This document shows, one piece after another, positions 42,099-52,320 of a stretch of 64,000 nt of DNA. The notes beneath the pieces are model-generated. The model was not told the DNA's origin. It saw nothing but the letters and a program-made list of their open reading frames with translations, and did not search any database. The stretch covers positions 124,001 to 188,000 of the forward strand of contig NZ_JADFAJ010000003.1 of the NCBI RefSeq assembly GCF_015665295.1, in the 5' to 3' direction. The stretch's first letter is position 1, and every line of letters begins with the position of its first letter. Source of the DNA: Maricaulis sp. (GTDB lineage: Bacteria; Pseudomonadota; Alphaproteobacteria; Caulobacterales; Maricaulaceae). Position numbers and translations under genes: made by a program.

Positions 42099-43033
42099 GC
42101 GTGGCCGTGGTAAATCCGCCCGCCCTGCGATGTCGCGACATCTCGACCATCGCGCTGACCGTGACCGGCGCACCGGCGCAGGTCACCGGGCGCATCACCG
42201 GGCCGGAAGGCGCGCCGGTCGTGCTGGTGCTGGGCGGCATCTCGTCCGGACGCCATGTCTCCGACACCGCCCGGGGCGAGGGCTGGTGGCGCCAGCAGGC
42301 CGGCCCCGGCAAGCCGATCGACACCAATCGCTATCGCATCCTGTCCTTTGATTTCATCGGCGCCGAGATCCACCCCTGCCCGACCACGCAGGACCAGGCC
42401 CGCGCCATCCTCGCCCTCGCCGATGCCGCCGATATCCGCGACATGGCGATTGTCGGCTCCTCCTATGGCGGCATGATCGCCCTCGCGCTGGCCGCCATGG
42501 CGCCGGAGCGTGTGCGCGACCTGGTGGTGATCTCGGCCGCCGACCGGTCGAGCGAAATGGCCCGCGCCTGGCGCTCGATCCAGCGCGACACGGTCGAGAT
42601 GGCGTTGCGACTGGGTGACGGCAGGGCCGGCCTTGACCTCGCCCGCCGCCTCGCCATGACCACCTATCGCACGCCGGAGGAATTCGAGGCCCGGTTCGCC
42701 GATCCCGAGCCGGACAGCCGCGATGCCGGCGGCGTCGCCGGCTATCTTGCAGCCCGCGGCGAGGCCTGGGCCGAAACCGTCGACCCGCAACGCTTTCTCG
42801 CCCTGTCCCGCTCGATGGACGAACACCGGGTCGATGTCAGCGTGGTGAAATGTCCGGTCACCTATATCGCCGCGATCGAGGACCGGCTGGTGCCCGCAGA
42901 CCAGATTGCCGCCGCGGCGGAACGAACCCCGCGCGGCCGTCTGATCACGCTCAGCTCTGTCTTTGGCCATGATGCCTTCCTCAAGGAAGACGCTATCATC
43001 GGCTCCACACTGAACGGGATTTTCGGGAGCTGA
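42095..43033 (+). CDS. metX: Homoserine O-acyltransferase, MetX family
   Basis: A 312-residue alpha/beta-fold acyltransferase activating homoserine for sulfur transfer. It has the glycine-rich GGISSGRHV after strand one, the nucleophile elbow GSSYGG (Ser123), the acid in AAIEDRLVP, and His in VFGHDAFL, as in MetX. It is shorter than typical acetyltransferases (about 370). Many proteobacterial MetX-like enzymes use succinyl-CoA instead of acetyl-CoA; the acyl donor here is undecided. It overlaps hom by 4 bases and is followed after 1 base by the PLP enzyme that uses its product. Confidence 0.9.
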   Translation: MSVAVVNPPALRCRDISTIALTVTGAPAQVTGRITGPEGAPVVLVLGGISSGRHVSDTARGEGWWRQQAGPGKPIDTNRYRILSFDFIGAEIHPCPTTQDQARAILALADAADIRDMAIVGSSYGGMIALALAAMAPERVRDLVVISAADRSSEMARAWRSIQRDTVEMALRLGDGRAGLDLARRLAMTTYRTPEEFEARFADPEPDSRDAGGVAGYLAARGEAWAETVDPQRFLALSRSMDEHRVDVSVVKCPVTYIAAIEDRLVPADQIAAAAERTPRGRLITLSSVFGHDAFLKEDAIIGSTLNGIFGS

Positions 43034-43034
43034 C

Positions 43035-44186
43035 ATGTCGAGCGATCAACGCACCAAGGCCATCCGGGCGGGGCTGAACACCGACCGGAGCTGGAACGCC
43101 GTCATACCGCCGCTCTCCCTGTCGACCGCCTATCGGCGCGAGGACCCGTCGATCCAGCCGGCCTTCGACTATGCCCGCACCGCCAATCCGGGCCGCACGC
43201 TGCTCGCCGATGCGATCGCCGAGCTGGAAAACGCGGCCGGGGCCATCGTCACCGGATCAGGCATGTCGGCGATTGATCTCCTGCTGCACGATGTGCCGCA
43301 CGGGGCCCGGGTTATCTGCTCGCATGACGCCTATGGCGGCACGCGGCGCCTGCTCGATGCCCGCGGTCGCGGCGGCCGCCTCAAGCCGGTCTATGTCGAC
43401 ACCTCCGATCTCGACACGGTCGCCGACGCCCTCAATGAGGACGCCGCCCTGATCATCGCCGAGACCCCGTCCAATCCGCGCCTGCGGATTTCCGACCTCA
43501 AGGGACTGGTGCGCCTCGCCCGTGACGCCGGGACCGAGCTGGCGGTCGACAATACGGTGATGTCACCCGTGCTGCAGCGCCCGCTCGACTGGGGGGCGGA
43601 CTATTCGGTCCAGTCGGTCACCAAACTCCTCAACGGGCATTCCGACATGGTCGGTGGCGTGGTGTGTTGCGCCGACCCGGAACGGGTTGCCGAGCTGACC
43701 TGGTGGGCCAATTGTGTCGGCACCGGCGCGGCCGCCTTCGACAGCTATCTCGCCTTGCGCGGGCTTCGCACCCTGCCGCTGCGGGTCAGGGCGCAATGCG
43801 ACAGCGCCCTGGAAGTTGCCCGCTGGCTGGAGGCCGATCCGCGCATCGCCCGGGTCGATTATCCCGGCCTGGAAAGCCATCCCGGCCATGAACTGGCGGC
43901 CCGCCAGCAGGACGGGTTCGGCCAGCTGATCAGCCTGGAACTCGCCAAGGGCGCGCCCGATCCGCGCGACGTGGTCTCGGCGCTGGAGATTTTCACCCTG
44001 GCCCAGTCACTGGGCGGGGTGGAAAGCCTGTGCTGCATCCCGGCCCTGATGACGCATGCCTCGATGTCACCGGAAGCGAGAGCCGAAGCCGGGATCGCCG
44101 ACAGCCTGATCCGGCTCTCCATCGGGCTGGAAGCCGCGGCCGACCAGATCGCCGATCTCGACAAGGCGCTGTCGGCAGGCGGTTAG
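43035..44186 (+). CDS. Cystathionine gamma-synthase / O-acylhomoserine sulfhydrylase family PLP enzyme
   Basis: A 383-residue trans-sulfuration enzyme. The PLP-Lys is in [16 protein letters not shown]; the cofactor and cross-subunit motifs are [16 protein letters not shown] and [11 protein letters not shown] (family: YSR.xNPT). It adds cysteine, or sulfide directly, to the O-acylhomoserine made by MetX to form cystathionine or homocysteine. Which of the two (metB or metZ function) cannot be settled from the sequence. The cys operon upstream provides both sulfide and cysteine. GGGAG precedes the ATG by 6 bases. Its TAG overlaps the stop of the convergent glpK (TTAG). Confidence 0.9.
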   Translation: MSSDQRTKAIRAGLNTDRSWNAVIPPLSLSTAYRREDPSIQPAFDYARTANPGRTLLADAIAELENAAGAIVTGSGMSAIDLLLHDVPHGARVICSHDAYGGTRRLLDARGRGGRLKPVYVDTSDLDTVADALNEDAALIIAETPSNPRLRISDLKGLVRLARDAGTELAVDNTVMSPVLQRPLDWGADYSVQSVTKLLNGHSDMVGGVVCCADPERVAELTWWANCVGTGAAAFDSYLALRGLRTLPLRVRAQCDSALEVARWLEADPRIARVDYPGLESHPGHELAARQQDGFGQLISLELAKGAPDPRDVVSALEIFTLAQSLGGVESLCCIPALMTHASMSPEARAEAGIADSLIRLSIGLEAAADQIADLDKALSAGG

Positions 44187-45679
44187 ACCGTGTCCGAGCG
44201 GACCCGCGCCACGGCCGCATGCCAGCCCTTGCGATCTGCCTCGCGACGGGCCGTATCGGTCGTCGGCGCGAAACGGCGGTCAGCAACCCAGAGCGCGCGG
44301 CCGGCTTCGAGGCTTTTGAACATCCCGCAGCCCAGACCGGCCAGAAAAGCGGCGCCCCAGGCGGTCGCCTCGATGCTGACCGGACGCACGACCTCGATCC
44401 CGGTCAGATCGGCGAGACGCTGCAGGAAGGCGTCGTTGGCGGCCATGCCACCATCAACCCGCAGGCTGAGCGCCTCGACCCCGTCGGCCGCCATGGCATC
44501 CAGCAGGTCGCAGGTCTGGTGGACCGAGCTGTCGAGGGCGGCACGGGCAATCTCGGCCCGGCCGGACCCACGGGTCAGGCCGATCAGGGCTCCGCGCGCC
44601 TCGGCATCCCAATAAGGCGCACCCAGACCGGTGAAGGCCGGCACGAGATACACGCCGCTGTCAGGATCGGCACTGTTGGCCAGCGCCTCGATCTCGGACG
44701 CCTTCGCGATCAGGCCGAGCCCGTCGCGCAGCCATTGCACGGTCGCCCCGGCCGACAGGACCGAACCTTCCAGCGCATAGGTCGTCTTTCCGCCGATGCG
44801 GTAGGCGATGGTGGCGAGCAGTTTCTTGCTCGAGCGGACCGGTTTGTCGCCGGTATTGATCAGCACGAAGGCGCCGGTGCCATAGGTCGATTTCATCTCG
44901 CCGGGCGCCAGGCAGACCTGGCCGATGGCAGCGGCCTGCTGGTCACCGGCAACCCCGGTGATCGGGATCTCGCGGCCCAGCACTGCCTTGTCGGCAACAC
45001 CGAAATCACCGGCACTGTCACGCACCTCGGGCAGGAGCGCGGCGGGGACACCGAACAGGTCGAGCAGGTCCTCATCCCAGCGATTGGCGGTGATGTCATA
45101 AAGCGCGGTCCGGCTGGCATTGGTGGCGTCGGTGGCATGGACGGCGCCACCGGTCAGCTTCCAGATCAACCAGCTGTCGACCGTGCCGAAAGCCAGCTCG
45201 CCGGCCTCGGCCCGGGCCCTCGCCCCCTCCACATGATCCAGGATCCAGGCAATCTTGGTGGCCGAGAAATAGGGATCGAGCACGAGCCCGGTCTTCCCGG
45301 TGACCATTGCCTCATGCCCCTCGGCCCGCAGCGCAGCACAGCGCTCGGCGGTCCGGCGGTCCTGCCAGACGATGGCATTGTGGATCGCCTCGCCGGTGGC
45401 CCGGTCCCAGACCAGGGTCGTCTCGCGCTGATTGGTGATGCCGATCGCCTCGGCCCGCCAGCCGGCCTTGTCGGCGGCGGCCAGCGCTTCGCGCGCAGTG
45501 GCTCGCACTGTCGCCCAGATCACATCGGGATCATGCTCGACCCAGCCCGGCCTTGGATAGATCTGCTGGAATTCGCGCTGGGCGATCGCGACCGGATCAT
45601 CATCAGGCTGGAAGACCACGGCCCGCGAGCTCGTCGTGCCCTGGTCGATCGCCAGCAGCGCCCTGCGTTTGGAAAACAT
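44183..45679 (-). CDS. glpK: Glycerol kinase
   Basis: Phosphorylates glycerol to glycerol 3-phosphate with ATP in the cytoplasm. The 498-residue FGGY-family kinase shows [16 protein letters not shown] at the N-terminus, [48 protein letters not shown] and the [16 protein letters not shown] signature. Its length is the usual one. It is a single gene; no glpD, glpF or regulator is adjacent. The nearby lysophospholipase-like hydrolase (45780, divergent) could release glycerol from lipids, a plausible but unproven link. Confidence 0.96.
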   Translation of the reverse strand: MFSKRRALLAIDQGTTSSRAVVFQPDDDPVAIAQREFQQIYPRPGWVEHDPDVIWATVRATAREALAAADKAGWRAEAIGITNQRETTLVWDRATGEAIHNAIVWQDRRTAERCAALRAEGHEAMVTGKTGLVLDPYFSATKIAWILDHVEGARARAEAGELAFGTVDSWLIWKLTGGAVHATDATNASRTALYDITANRWDEDLLDLFGVPAALLPEVRDSAGDFGVADKAVLGREIPITGVAGDQQAAAIGQVCLAPGEMKSTYGTGAFVLINTGDKPVRSSKKLLATIAYRIGGKTTYALEGSVLSAGATVQWLRDGLGLIAKASEIEALANSADPDSGVYLVPAFTGLGAPYWDAEARGALIGLTRGSGRAEIARAALDSSVHQTCDLLDAMAADGVEALSLRVDGGMAANDAFLQRLADLTGIEVVRPVSIEATAWGAAFLAGLGCGMFKSLEAGRALWVADRRFAPTTDTARREADRKGWHAAVARVRSDTV

Positions 45680-45779
45680 CGCATACTCCCCGGTCGCGGG
45701 CTGTCCCGCCCGTCCTGTGACTATAGCGATGACGGCGCATGAGAAAACGCGTTAGGTTCAGGACAAAGCGGGAGGAAGC

Positions 45780-46718
45780 ATGAGCGACGCGGCTTACAAG
45801 CAGGACCGGCTGGCCAGCCCCAGCGGTGCCGACCTGGCGATCTACACGCATGAGGCCGAGGGCACGCCGCGCGGCATCGTCCACATCAATCACGGCCTCG
45901 CCGAGCACGCCGGACGGTATGCCCGCATGGCGGCCCGGCTGGCGGCACGCGGCTATCACGTCATCGCCCACGACCATCGCGGCCATGGCAAGACCGAGGC
46001 CGCCGATGGCGGTCCGCGACGCTTCGCCGACAAGGATGGCTGGAACAAGCTGATGCAGGATGTCGCCGCGGTTCACGCCGAGGCGCGCCGACGCTGGCCC
46101 GGCCTTCCGCTGGTGATTTTCGGCCACTCCATGGGCTCGGTGATCGCCTTCAACCATATCCTTCGCGCCCCGGACAGCGTCACCGCCGCAGCGATCTGGA
46201 ATGGCAATATGGCGCTGGGCGGGCTGAAGGGCGTGATGCGCCTCATACTCGCCATTGAAGCCCTGTTCGGGGGCGGCGCCCTGGCGACCAGCCACATGCT
46301 CGACAATCTCACTTTCAAGGCCTGGAACAAGCGCTTTCCGGAGAGGCGCAGCGATGCCGACTGGCTGTCGCGCGATACCGACGAGGTCGACGCCTATGTC
46401 AACGACCCGCTGAGCGGCTGGCCGTCCACCGTCTCGCTGTGGCGCGACTTCCTCGACGGCGTCGCCTATGCCGAGGATGACAACAACCTCGCCGCCCTGC
46501 CCAAGGCGCTGCCGATGCACCTGATTGCCGGATCCAAGGACCCGGCGACGGAAGGCGGAAAGTCGATGCAGGCGCTGGCCAGACGCCTGAGGAAAGCCGG
46601 CCTCACGGAGGTCCGCCTGGAAGTGCTCAAGGATTTCCGCCACGAGACGATGAACGAGATTGGCCGCGACGCCCAGATCGAGGCGTTCGCCGACTGGCTC
46701 GACCAGGTCACCGGCTGA
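45780..46718 (+). CDS. Alpha/beta hydrolase, monoacylglycerol lipase/lysophospholipase-like
   Basis: A 312-residue hydrolase of the Hydrolase_4 (PldB-like) group. It has HINHGLAEHAGRYARMAARL, the family oxyanion signature, AHDHRGHGKT, the nucleophile elbow GHSMGS, and the acid and His in LIAGSKDPATEGG and FRHETMNE. GGAGGA precedes the ATG at 45780 by 5 bases. It probably cleaves monoacylglycerols or lysophospholipids in the cytoplasm (no signal peptide). It is followed 3 bases later by the flavoprotein gene, so the two are an operon, and it is divergent from glpK. Confidence 0.88.
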   Translation: MSDAAYKQDRLASPSGADLAIYTHEAEGTPRGIVHINHGLAEHAGRYARMAARLAARGYHVIAHDHRGHGKTEAADGGPRRFADKDGWNKLMQDVAAVHAEARRRWPGLPLVIFGHSMGSVIAFNHILRAPDSVTAAAIWNGNMALGGLKGVMRLILAIEALFGGGALATSHMLDNLTFKAWNKRFPERRSDADWLSRDTDEVDAYVNDPLSGWPSTVSLWRDFLDGVAYAEDDNNLAALPKALPMHLIAGSKDPATEGGKSMQALARRLRKAGLTEVRLEVLKDFRHETMNEIGRDAQIEAFADWLDQVTG

Positions 46719-46721
46719 GCC

Positions 46722-47903
46722 ATGCCCGCCCGAGATGTCGTCATCATCGGTGCCGGTGCGGCCGGCCTTATGTGCGCCATCGAGGCGGGCAAGCGCGGAC
46801 GCTCGGTCACATTGATCGAGCATTCCAAGGCGCCGGCCGAGAAGATCCGCATCTCCGGCGGCGGGCGCTGCAATTTCACGAACCTGCACGCGACAGCCGA
46901 GAATTTCCTGTCGCAGAACCGGCATTTCGCCAAGTCAGCGCTCAAGCGCTACACCCAGTGGGATTTCATCGACTGGGTCAATAGCCACAATATTGCCTGG
47001 CACGAGAAGACGCTGGGCCAGCTATTCTGTGACCATTCCGCCAAGGACATCATCGCTGCCCTCTTGAAAGACCTGCGCCAGAGCGGTGGAGACTTGCGGC
47101 TGTCGACCTCAGTGACCACGGTCGAGCGCAAGGGTGAGGGCTTCAGCCTCATCCTGTCCGATGGCTCGAAACTGGACACGTCCTCCCTGGTCATCGCCTC
47201 GGGCGGCAAGTCGATCCCGAAAATGGGCGCAACCGGCTTTGGATACGAGATCGCCCGCCAGTTCGGCCTCGACCGGGTCGAGACCCGGCCCGGCCTGGTG
47301 CCGCTGACCTTCGACCCGGACACGCTGACCCGTTTCAAACCGCTCGCCGGCGTCGCCGTCGACGGGGTGGCCTGCCATGGCAAGGCCCGCTTCGAGGAGG
47401 CAATGCTGTTCACCCATCGCGGCCTGTCCGGTCCCGCCATCCTGCAAATTTCGTCCTACTGGCGCGAGGGCGACGAGATCCGGCTGCACATCCGGCCGGA
47501 CCTCGACTTCTTCGCGCTTCTGCGCGCTGCGCGCCAGGAAAATGGCCGCCAGGCCGTGCAGACAGCGCTGGCCGAACACATGCCCAAACGCCTCGCCCAG
47601 ATGCTGGTCGAGGAGACGGGGATCGCCGGCAATCTCGCCGACCAGTCGGACAAGAAGCTGCGCGCCTTTGCCGACCGGCTCGCCGCCTGGCCGCTGACGC
47701 CGACCGGGTCGGAGGGCTATCGAACGGCGGAAGTCACGCTGGGTGGAGTCGACACATCCGGCCTGGACAGCCGCACCCTGCAGGCCCGCAAAGTCCCCGG
47801 GCTGTTTTTCATCGGCGAAGTTGTTGACGTCACGGGTTGGCTTGGCGGATACAACTTTCAATGGGCATGGTCGTCCGGCTGGTCCGCCGGTCAGGTTGCC
47901 TGA
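46722..47903 (+). CDS. BaiN/HI0933 family FAD-dependent oxidoreductase
   Basis: A 393-residue flavoprotein of the YhiN/HI0933/BaiN family. The FAD motif VVIIGAGAAGLMCAIEAGKR is at the start, followed by the diagnostic GGGRCNFTNLH. The middle has SGGKSIPKMGATGFGYEIAR and the family 'GLSGPAIL' segment, and the C-terminus WLGGYNFQWAWSSG matches the 'GGYN.Q.A.ssG' ending. Members are annotated as aminoacetone oxidase or bile acid reductase-like, but the true reaction of most is unknown. It is co-transcribed with the hydrolase. Confidence 0.93.
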   Translation: MPARDVVIIGAGAAGLMCAIEAGKRGRSVTLIEHSKAPAEKIRISGGGRCNFTNLHATAENFLSQNRHFAKSALKRYTQWDFIDWVNSHNIAWHEKTLGQLFCDHSAKDIIAALLKDLRQSGGDLRLSTSVTTVERKGEGFSLILSDGSKLDTSSLVIASGGKSIPKMGATGFGYEIARQFGLDRVETRPGLVPLTFDPDTLTRFKPLAGVAVDGVACHGKARFEEAMLFTHRGLSGPAILQISSYWREGDEIRLHIRPDLDFFALLRAARQENGRQAVQTALAEHMPKRLAQMLVEETGIAGNLADQSDKKLRAFADRLAAWPLTPTGSEGYRTAEVTLGGVDTSGLDSRTLQARKVPGLFFIGEVVDVTGWLGGYNFQWAWSSGWSAGQVA

Positions 47904-48047
47904 CAAAAGCGAGCAGGGGAACAGCGCGACATTTTGGTCGCGGATTTGTCCTCGCCACAAAACGGTATGGGAGGTATCTCTGAGGGGTAAACGGCGTTCG
48001 CCGGACCGGCACTGCGTCGTCCGATACCCGACGAGATGAATTAGACC

Positions 48048-49121
48048 ATGAAATTGAATACCTCCTACCTGTCCGCGATCGGCATTTTCGTCGCGGTGGT
48101 CCTGCTTTTCACCGTCGGCACGGTATTCCGCAGCGATGCGGGCACCCAGCCTTCCCCGCCCGCCGGCGAGCACCCGCTGTTTGAGGTCGTCACCCGCACG
48201 GTCACCGCCGCGCCGCGGCCGGCCGAGCTGCGCCTGCGCGGCCGCACCGAGGCAATTCGCGCCGTCACCGTCCGCGCCGAAACCGGCGGCCGTGTTGTCG
48301 AGGCACCAATCCTGGAAGGCAGCCCGGTTTCGGCCGGCGATGTCGTCTGCCGTCTCGATGTCGATGCACGCGCCGCAGCCGTGGACCAGGCCGAGGCTGA
48401 TCTGCGTTCGCGCCAGCTGGAGTACGACGCCGCCGCAGAATTGCTGGCGCGCGGCCATCGCTCGGCCAACAGCGTGGCTGCCCTGGAAGCCGCCCGCGAC
48501 GGCGCACGTGCGCAACTCCGCGCCGCCCGCGAGGAATTGGCCAATATCGAATTGCGCGTCCCCTTCGACGGATATTTTGACGGGCGCGATGCCGAAATCG
48601 GCGACTTCCTGCGCACCGGTGACCCTTGCGGCACCGTGCTGCAACTCGACCCGATCCTGATCGTCGCGGAAGTGGCCGAACGCGATGTCTCCGACCTGCA
48701 GCCCGGCATGCCGGGAGCCGCGCGCCTGCTCAGCGGGCAAACCGTCGACGGCACGATCCGCTTTGTCGAGCGCCGCGCCAATCCGGCAACCCGAACCTTC
48801 CGTGTCGAGCTGGAAGTGCCCAATCCCGACGGCGAGATCCGCTCCGGCGTGACCGCCGAGATCCGGCTCGACCTGACCCCCGAGCCCGCCCATCGCGTCC
48901 CGGCCTCCATTCTCGCCCTCGATTCCAGCGGCGAGCTGGGCGTGCGGATTATCGAGGGGGACAACACGGTCCGTTTCCTGCCGATCGAGCTGTTGAGCGA
49001 TGATGGCGAGCAGGTCTGGATCAGCGGCCTGCCGGAAGTCGCGGAAATCATCGTGCTGGGCCAGGACTTCGTCTCGGACGGCACGCATGTCCAGGTCCGT
49101 CGGGAGGGAGCAAGCCGGTGA
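48048..49121 (+). CDS. RND efflux periplasmic adaptor (membrane fusion protein)
   Basis: A 357-residue adaptor with one N-terminal helix (residues about 9-28) anchoring it to the inner membrane. The lipoyl/barrel-sandwich halves are VTVRAETGGRVVEAPILEGS and ELRVPFDGYF, with a coiled hairpin between them (VDQAEADLRSRQLEYDAAAE). A beta-barrel and membrane-proximal domain follow. It links the RND pump to an outer-membrane channel not encoded nearby. Its TGA overlaps the GTG start of the pump gene. The ribosome site before the ATG at 48048 (GACGAG) is weak. Confidence 0.92.
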   Translation: MKLNTSYLSAIGIFVAVVLLFTVGTVFRSDAGTQPSPPAGEHPLFEVVTRTVTAAPRPAELRLRGRTEAIRAVTVRAETGGRVVEAPILEGSPVSAGDVVCRLDVDARAAAVDQAEADLRSRQLEYDAAAELLARGHRSANSVAALEAARDGARAQLRAAREELANIELRVPFDGYFDGRDAEIGDFLRTGDPCGTVLQLDPILIVAEVAERDVSDLQPGMPGAARLLSGQTVDGTIRFVERRANPATRTFRVELEVPNPDGEIRSGVTAEIRLDLTPEPAHRVPASILALDSSGELGVRIIEGDNTVRFLPIELLSDDGEQVWISGLPEVAEIIVLGQDFVSDGTHVQVRREGASR

Positions 49122-52100
49122 CCGGCATTGTCGACTTCGCAATTGGCCGGGCCCGCATGATCCTGGCGATCTTCGTCTGCGCCCTGCTGGCCGGACTGAT
49201 CGCCTTTGTCACCCTGCCCCGCGAGGCCGACCCGGACATCCCCTTTCCCTTCGTGATCGTGGTCGTGCCGCTGGACGGGATTTCCCCGGAGGATGCCGAA
49301 CGCCTGATCGTGCGTCCGACCGAGACCGAGATGCGCGCCATCGAGGGGCTGGAAGAGCTCAATGGCACAGCCAGCCTCGGCGCCGGAACGCTGGTCGCCG
49401 AATTCGACGTGCCCTTCGATGCCGACCAGTCGGTGCTGGACGTCCGCGAAGCGGTCGACATGGCGCGCCGCGAATATCCCGAAGATGTCCGCGAGCCGGT
49501 CATCCAGGAGTTCAACTCCGCCCTCGCGCCGACCATTGCCGTGCAGATCTATGGCGAAGCCCCGGAACGGGCGCTCTATCGCACGGCCCGCGCCCTCGAG
49601 GACGAGCTGGAAGCCCTGCCACAAATCCTCCAGGTCGACATTCAGGGCCTGCGCGAGGAAGTCCTGGAAATCGTGATCGATCCGGCCCGGCTGGAAACCT
49701 ATGGCGTCACCTATGCCCAGCTGTTCAATGCCGTCCAGTCGAACAACCGGCTGATCGCCGCCGGCTCGCTGGACAGCGGCGAAGCGCGTTTTCAGGTCAA
49801 GGTTCCGGGCCTCTTCGAGGAGGCCGACGACGCGCTCAACCTGCCGCTGACCCGCTCCGGCGATACGGTCGTCACCCTGCAGGACGTCGCCATCGTGCGC
49901 CGGACCTTCAAGGATGCCGACAGTTTCGCCCGCTATAACGGCGCCCCGGCCTATACGCTGCAGGTTGTCCGCCGCTCCGGGGAGAACATCATGGAGACGG
50001 CCGCCGCTGTGCGCGCGCTGACCAATGAGATCGCCGAAAGCTGGCCGGAAACCATCCGCCACGATTTCTCGCTCGACCTGTCGACCTATGTCCGCGACAG
50101 CCTGCAGAGCCTGACCTCCTCGATCATGCTCGCCATTATTCTGGTGCTGATCATCGTGGTCGCCGCGCTCGGCCTGCGCTCGGCGCTGCTGGTCGGCATC
50201 GCCATACCGTCAAGCTTCCTGTTCTCCTTCCTCCTGCTCGACCTGTACGGGCTGACCGTCAATTTCATGGTCATGTTCGCCATGGTCCTTGCCGTCGGCC
50301 TGCTGGTCGATGGCGCCATCGTTGTGGTCGAATATGCCGACCGCAAGCTGGCCGAGGGCGAGACCCGCAAACAAGCCTATGCCAGCGCCGGCAAGCGCAT
50401 GTTCTGGCCGATCGTCTCCTCGACCGCGACCACGCTGGCGGCCTTCGTGCCCTTCCTGTTCTGGAACTCAATTCCCGGCCAGTACATGGCCTTCCTGCCC
50501 CTGACCCTGATCTTCGTGCTGAGCTCGGCCCTGGTGATGGCACTGATCTTCCTGCCGACGCTCGGGTCGGTCTTCGGGCGCAAGGGCGGGGTTGTCGACG
50601 CCAGCAGCGCCGTCGCCCATCTCAATGCCGAGGAAGACAGCGACCCGACCGACCTGCCAGGCCTGACCGGTGTCTATGCCCGCACGATCGCGGCGCTGGT
50701 CAAACGACCGCTCGCCGTCGCGCTCGGCGCCCTGGCGGTTGTCATTGGCGTGGTCGTGAGTTTTGGCGCCACCGCGTCGAACATGCGGACCGAGTTCTTC
50801 CTCGATGCCGAACCCGAACAGCTCTATGTCTTCGTCCGCGCGCGCGGCAACCTGTCGCCGGCGGAACAGTATCAGCTGGCCCTTGAAGCCGAGCTGAGGC
50901 TGGCCGGGATCGAGGGGATCAAGGGCTATTACACCGTTGCCGGCACACCGCCCGGGCGGTCGCCCTTCGACGGGGTGGGTGCCGCTCCGGCAGACAGCGT
51001 GGCCCGGATTTTCGTGGAGTTCGAACCCTTCGGCCAGCGTCCCAACGGCCGTCTGATCGAGCGCCAGATCCGCGAAGCGATGACCGGAATTCCCGGTGTC
51101 ATCATCGAGATCCGCCCCTTCCAGCAAGGCCCGCCGGTCGGCAAGGACATCCAGATCGAACTGCGCTCGAATGATGCCGGCGCGCTCGAACTCTCGACCC
51201 GGCTGGTCCGCGGATACCTCGACCAGATGGAAGGCGTGACCGATATCGACGATACGCTGCCGCTGCCGGGCGTGGAATGGCGGCTTGATGTCGACCGCGA
51301 GGAAGCCGGTCGCTATGGCGCCGATGTGACCCAGCTGGGCGCCGCCGTGCAGCTGGTCACCACCGGCACGCTGGTCGGACGCTATCGCCCCGACGATGCC
51401 GACGAGGAGGTTGATATCCGGGTCCGCTTCCCGGCCGCGGATCGTGATATCTCCCGGCTCGATGATCTGCGCGTGAATACCCAGACCGGTGCGGTTCCGA
51501 TCTCGAACTTCGTGACCCGCGAAGCTCGCCAGCGCGTCGACTCGATCTCGCGCCGCGACGGCAAGCGCGTGCTGATCGTGCGTGCCAATGCTGATGAGGG
51601 CTATGCCGGCAACTTGCTGCTGACCGAGCTGCGCGGCTGGATCAATGACCGTATCGCCGACGGGACCATCCCCACTTCGGTGGAGGTCAATTATCTCGGC
51701 GCGGACGAGGAAAATGCCGAGGCCGGCGCCTTCTTCGGCAGCGCCATGCTCGCCTCGCTCTTCATGATGGCGGTGATCCTTCTGTGGCAGTTCAACAATT
51801 TCTGGCACGTTGTGCTGACCCTGCAGGCCGTCATCCTTTCTGTCGTCGGCGTGCTGCTCGGCGTGATGCTGACCTTCCCCTATATCTCCATCCTCTTCCT
51901 GGGGACGGGGGTGGTGACGCTGGCCGGCATTGTCGTGAACAATAACATCGTGCTGATCGACACCTTCCAGCGCCTGCGCGGGCTGGGCATGGCGGTCGAT
52001 GAAGCGATTGTCCGGACGGCGGCCCAGCGCCTGCGCCCGGTCATGCTGACCACGATCACGACGATATTCGGCCTGTTGCCAATGGTGTTCCAGCTCAATG

Positions 52101-52315
52101 CGGACTTCGCCCACGGCACGCTGTCGATCGGCGGACCGGCCAGCGAATGGTGGGTGCAATTATCCTCGGCCGTGGTCTGGGGCCTGGGCTTCTCGACCCT
52201 GCTCACCCTGCTTCTGACGCCGGTCCTGCTGGGCGCACCGTCGCGACTGGCCCGCTTCTTCGGCTTTGCCCGCAAGGATGACATGACACCCGGCGAAACC
52301 GCCGCGGCCGAGTAG
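49118..52315 (+). CDS. RND-type efflux pump permease
   Basis: A 1065-residue proton-driven inner-membrane transporter of the AcrB/HAE family with twelve helices and two large periplasmic loops. The N-terminal helix is followed by EADPDIPFPFVIVVVPLDGI; helix 4 holds LAVGLLVDGAIVVVEYADRK with the Asp used in proton relay, and the second repeat carries VVTLAGIVVNNNIVLIDTF and the LRPVMLTTITTIFGL segment. The start is GTG at 49118, after GGGAGGGA and overlapping the adaptor stop (GTGA). This subtype (TriC/HAE-like with EADPDI) is common in alpha- and gammaproteobacteria; substrates are unknown. Confidence 0.95.
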   Translation: MTGIVDFAIGRARMILAIFVCALLAGLIAFVTLPREADPDIPFPFVIVVVPLDGISPEDAERLIVRPTETEMRAIEGLEELNGTASLGAGTLVAEFDVPFDADQSVLDVREAVDMARREYPEDVREPVIQEFNSALAPTIAVQIYGEAPERALYRTARALEDELEALPQILQVDIQGLREEVLEIVIDPARLETYGVTYAQLFNAVQSNNRLIAAGSLDSGEARFQVKVPGLFEEADDALNLPLTRSGDTVVTLQDVAIVRRTFKDADSFARYNGAPAYTLQVVRRSGENIMETAAAVRALTNEIAESWPETIRHDFSLDLSTYVRDSLQSLTSSIMLAIILVLIIVVAALGLRSALLVGIAIPSSFLFSFLLLDLYGLTVNFMVMFAMVLAVGLLVDGAIVVVEYADRKLAEGETRKQAYASAGKRMFWPIVSSTATTLAAFVPFLFWNSIPGQYMAFLPLTLIFVLSSALVMALIFLPTLGSVFGRKGGVVDASSAVAHLNAEEDSDPTDLPGLTGVYARTIAALVKRPLAVALGALAVVIGVVVSFGATASNMRTEFFLDAEPEQLYVFVRARGNLSPAEQYQLALEAELRLAGIEGIKGYYTVAGTPPGRSPFDGVGAAPADSVARIFVEFEPFGQRPNGRLIERQIREAMTGIPGVIIEIRPFQQGPPVGKDIQIELRSNDAGALELSTRLVRGYLDQMEGVTDIDDTLPLPGVEWRLDVDREEAGRYGADVTQLGAAVQLVTTGTLVGRYRPDDADEEVDIRVRFPAADRDISRLDDLRVNTQTGAVPISNFVTREARQRVDSISRRDGKRVLIVRANADEGYAGNLLLTELRGWINDRIADGTIPTSVEVNYLGADEENAEAGAFFGSAMLASLFMMAVILLWQFNNFWHVVLTLQAVILSVVGVLLGVMLTFPYISILFLGTGVVTLAGIVVNNNIVLIDTFQRLRGLGMAVDEAIVRTAAQRLRPVMLTTITTIFGLLPMVFQLNADFAHGTLSIGGPASEWWVQLSSAVVWGLGFSTLLTLLLTPVLLGAPSRLARFFGFARKDDMTPGETAAAE

Positions 52316-52320
52316 AAACC

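Noticed and set aside
47109-49142. 677-codon antisense frame across the BaiN-like and adaptor genes
   Set aside because: It spans an intergenic region and two genuine + strand genes and encodes no recognisable domain.
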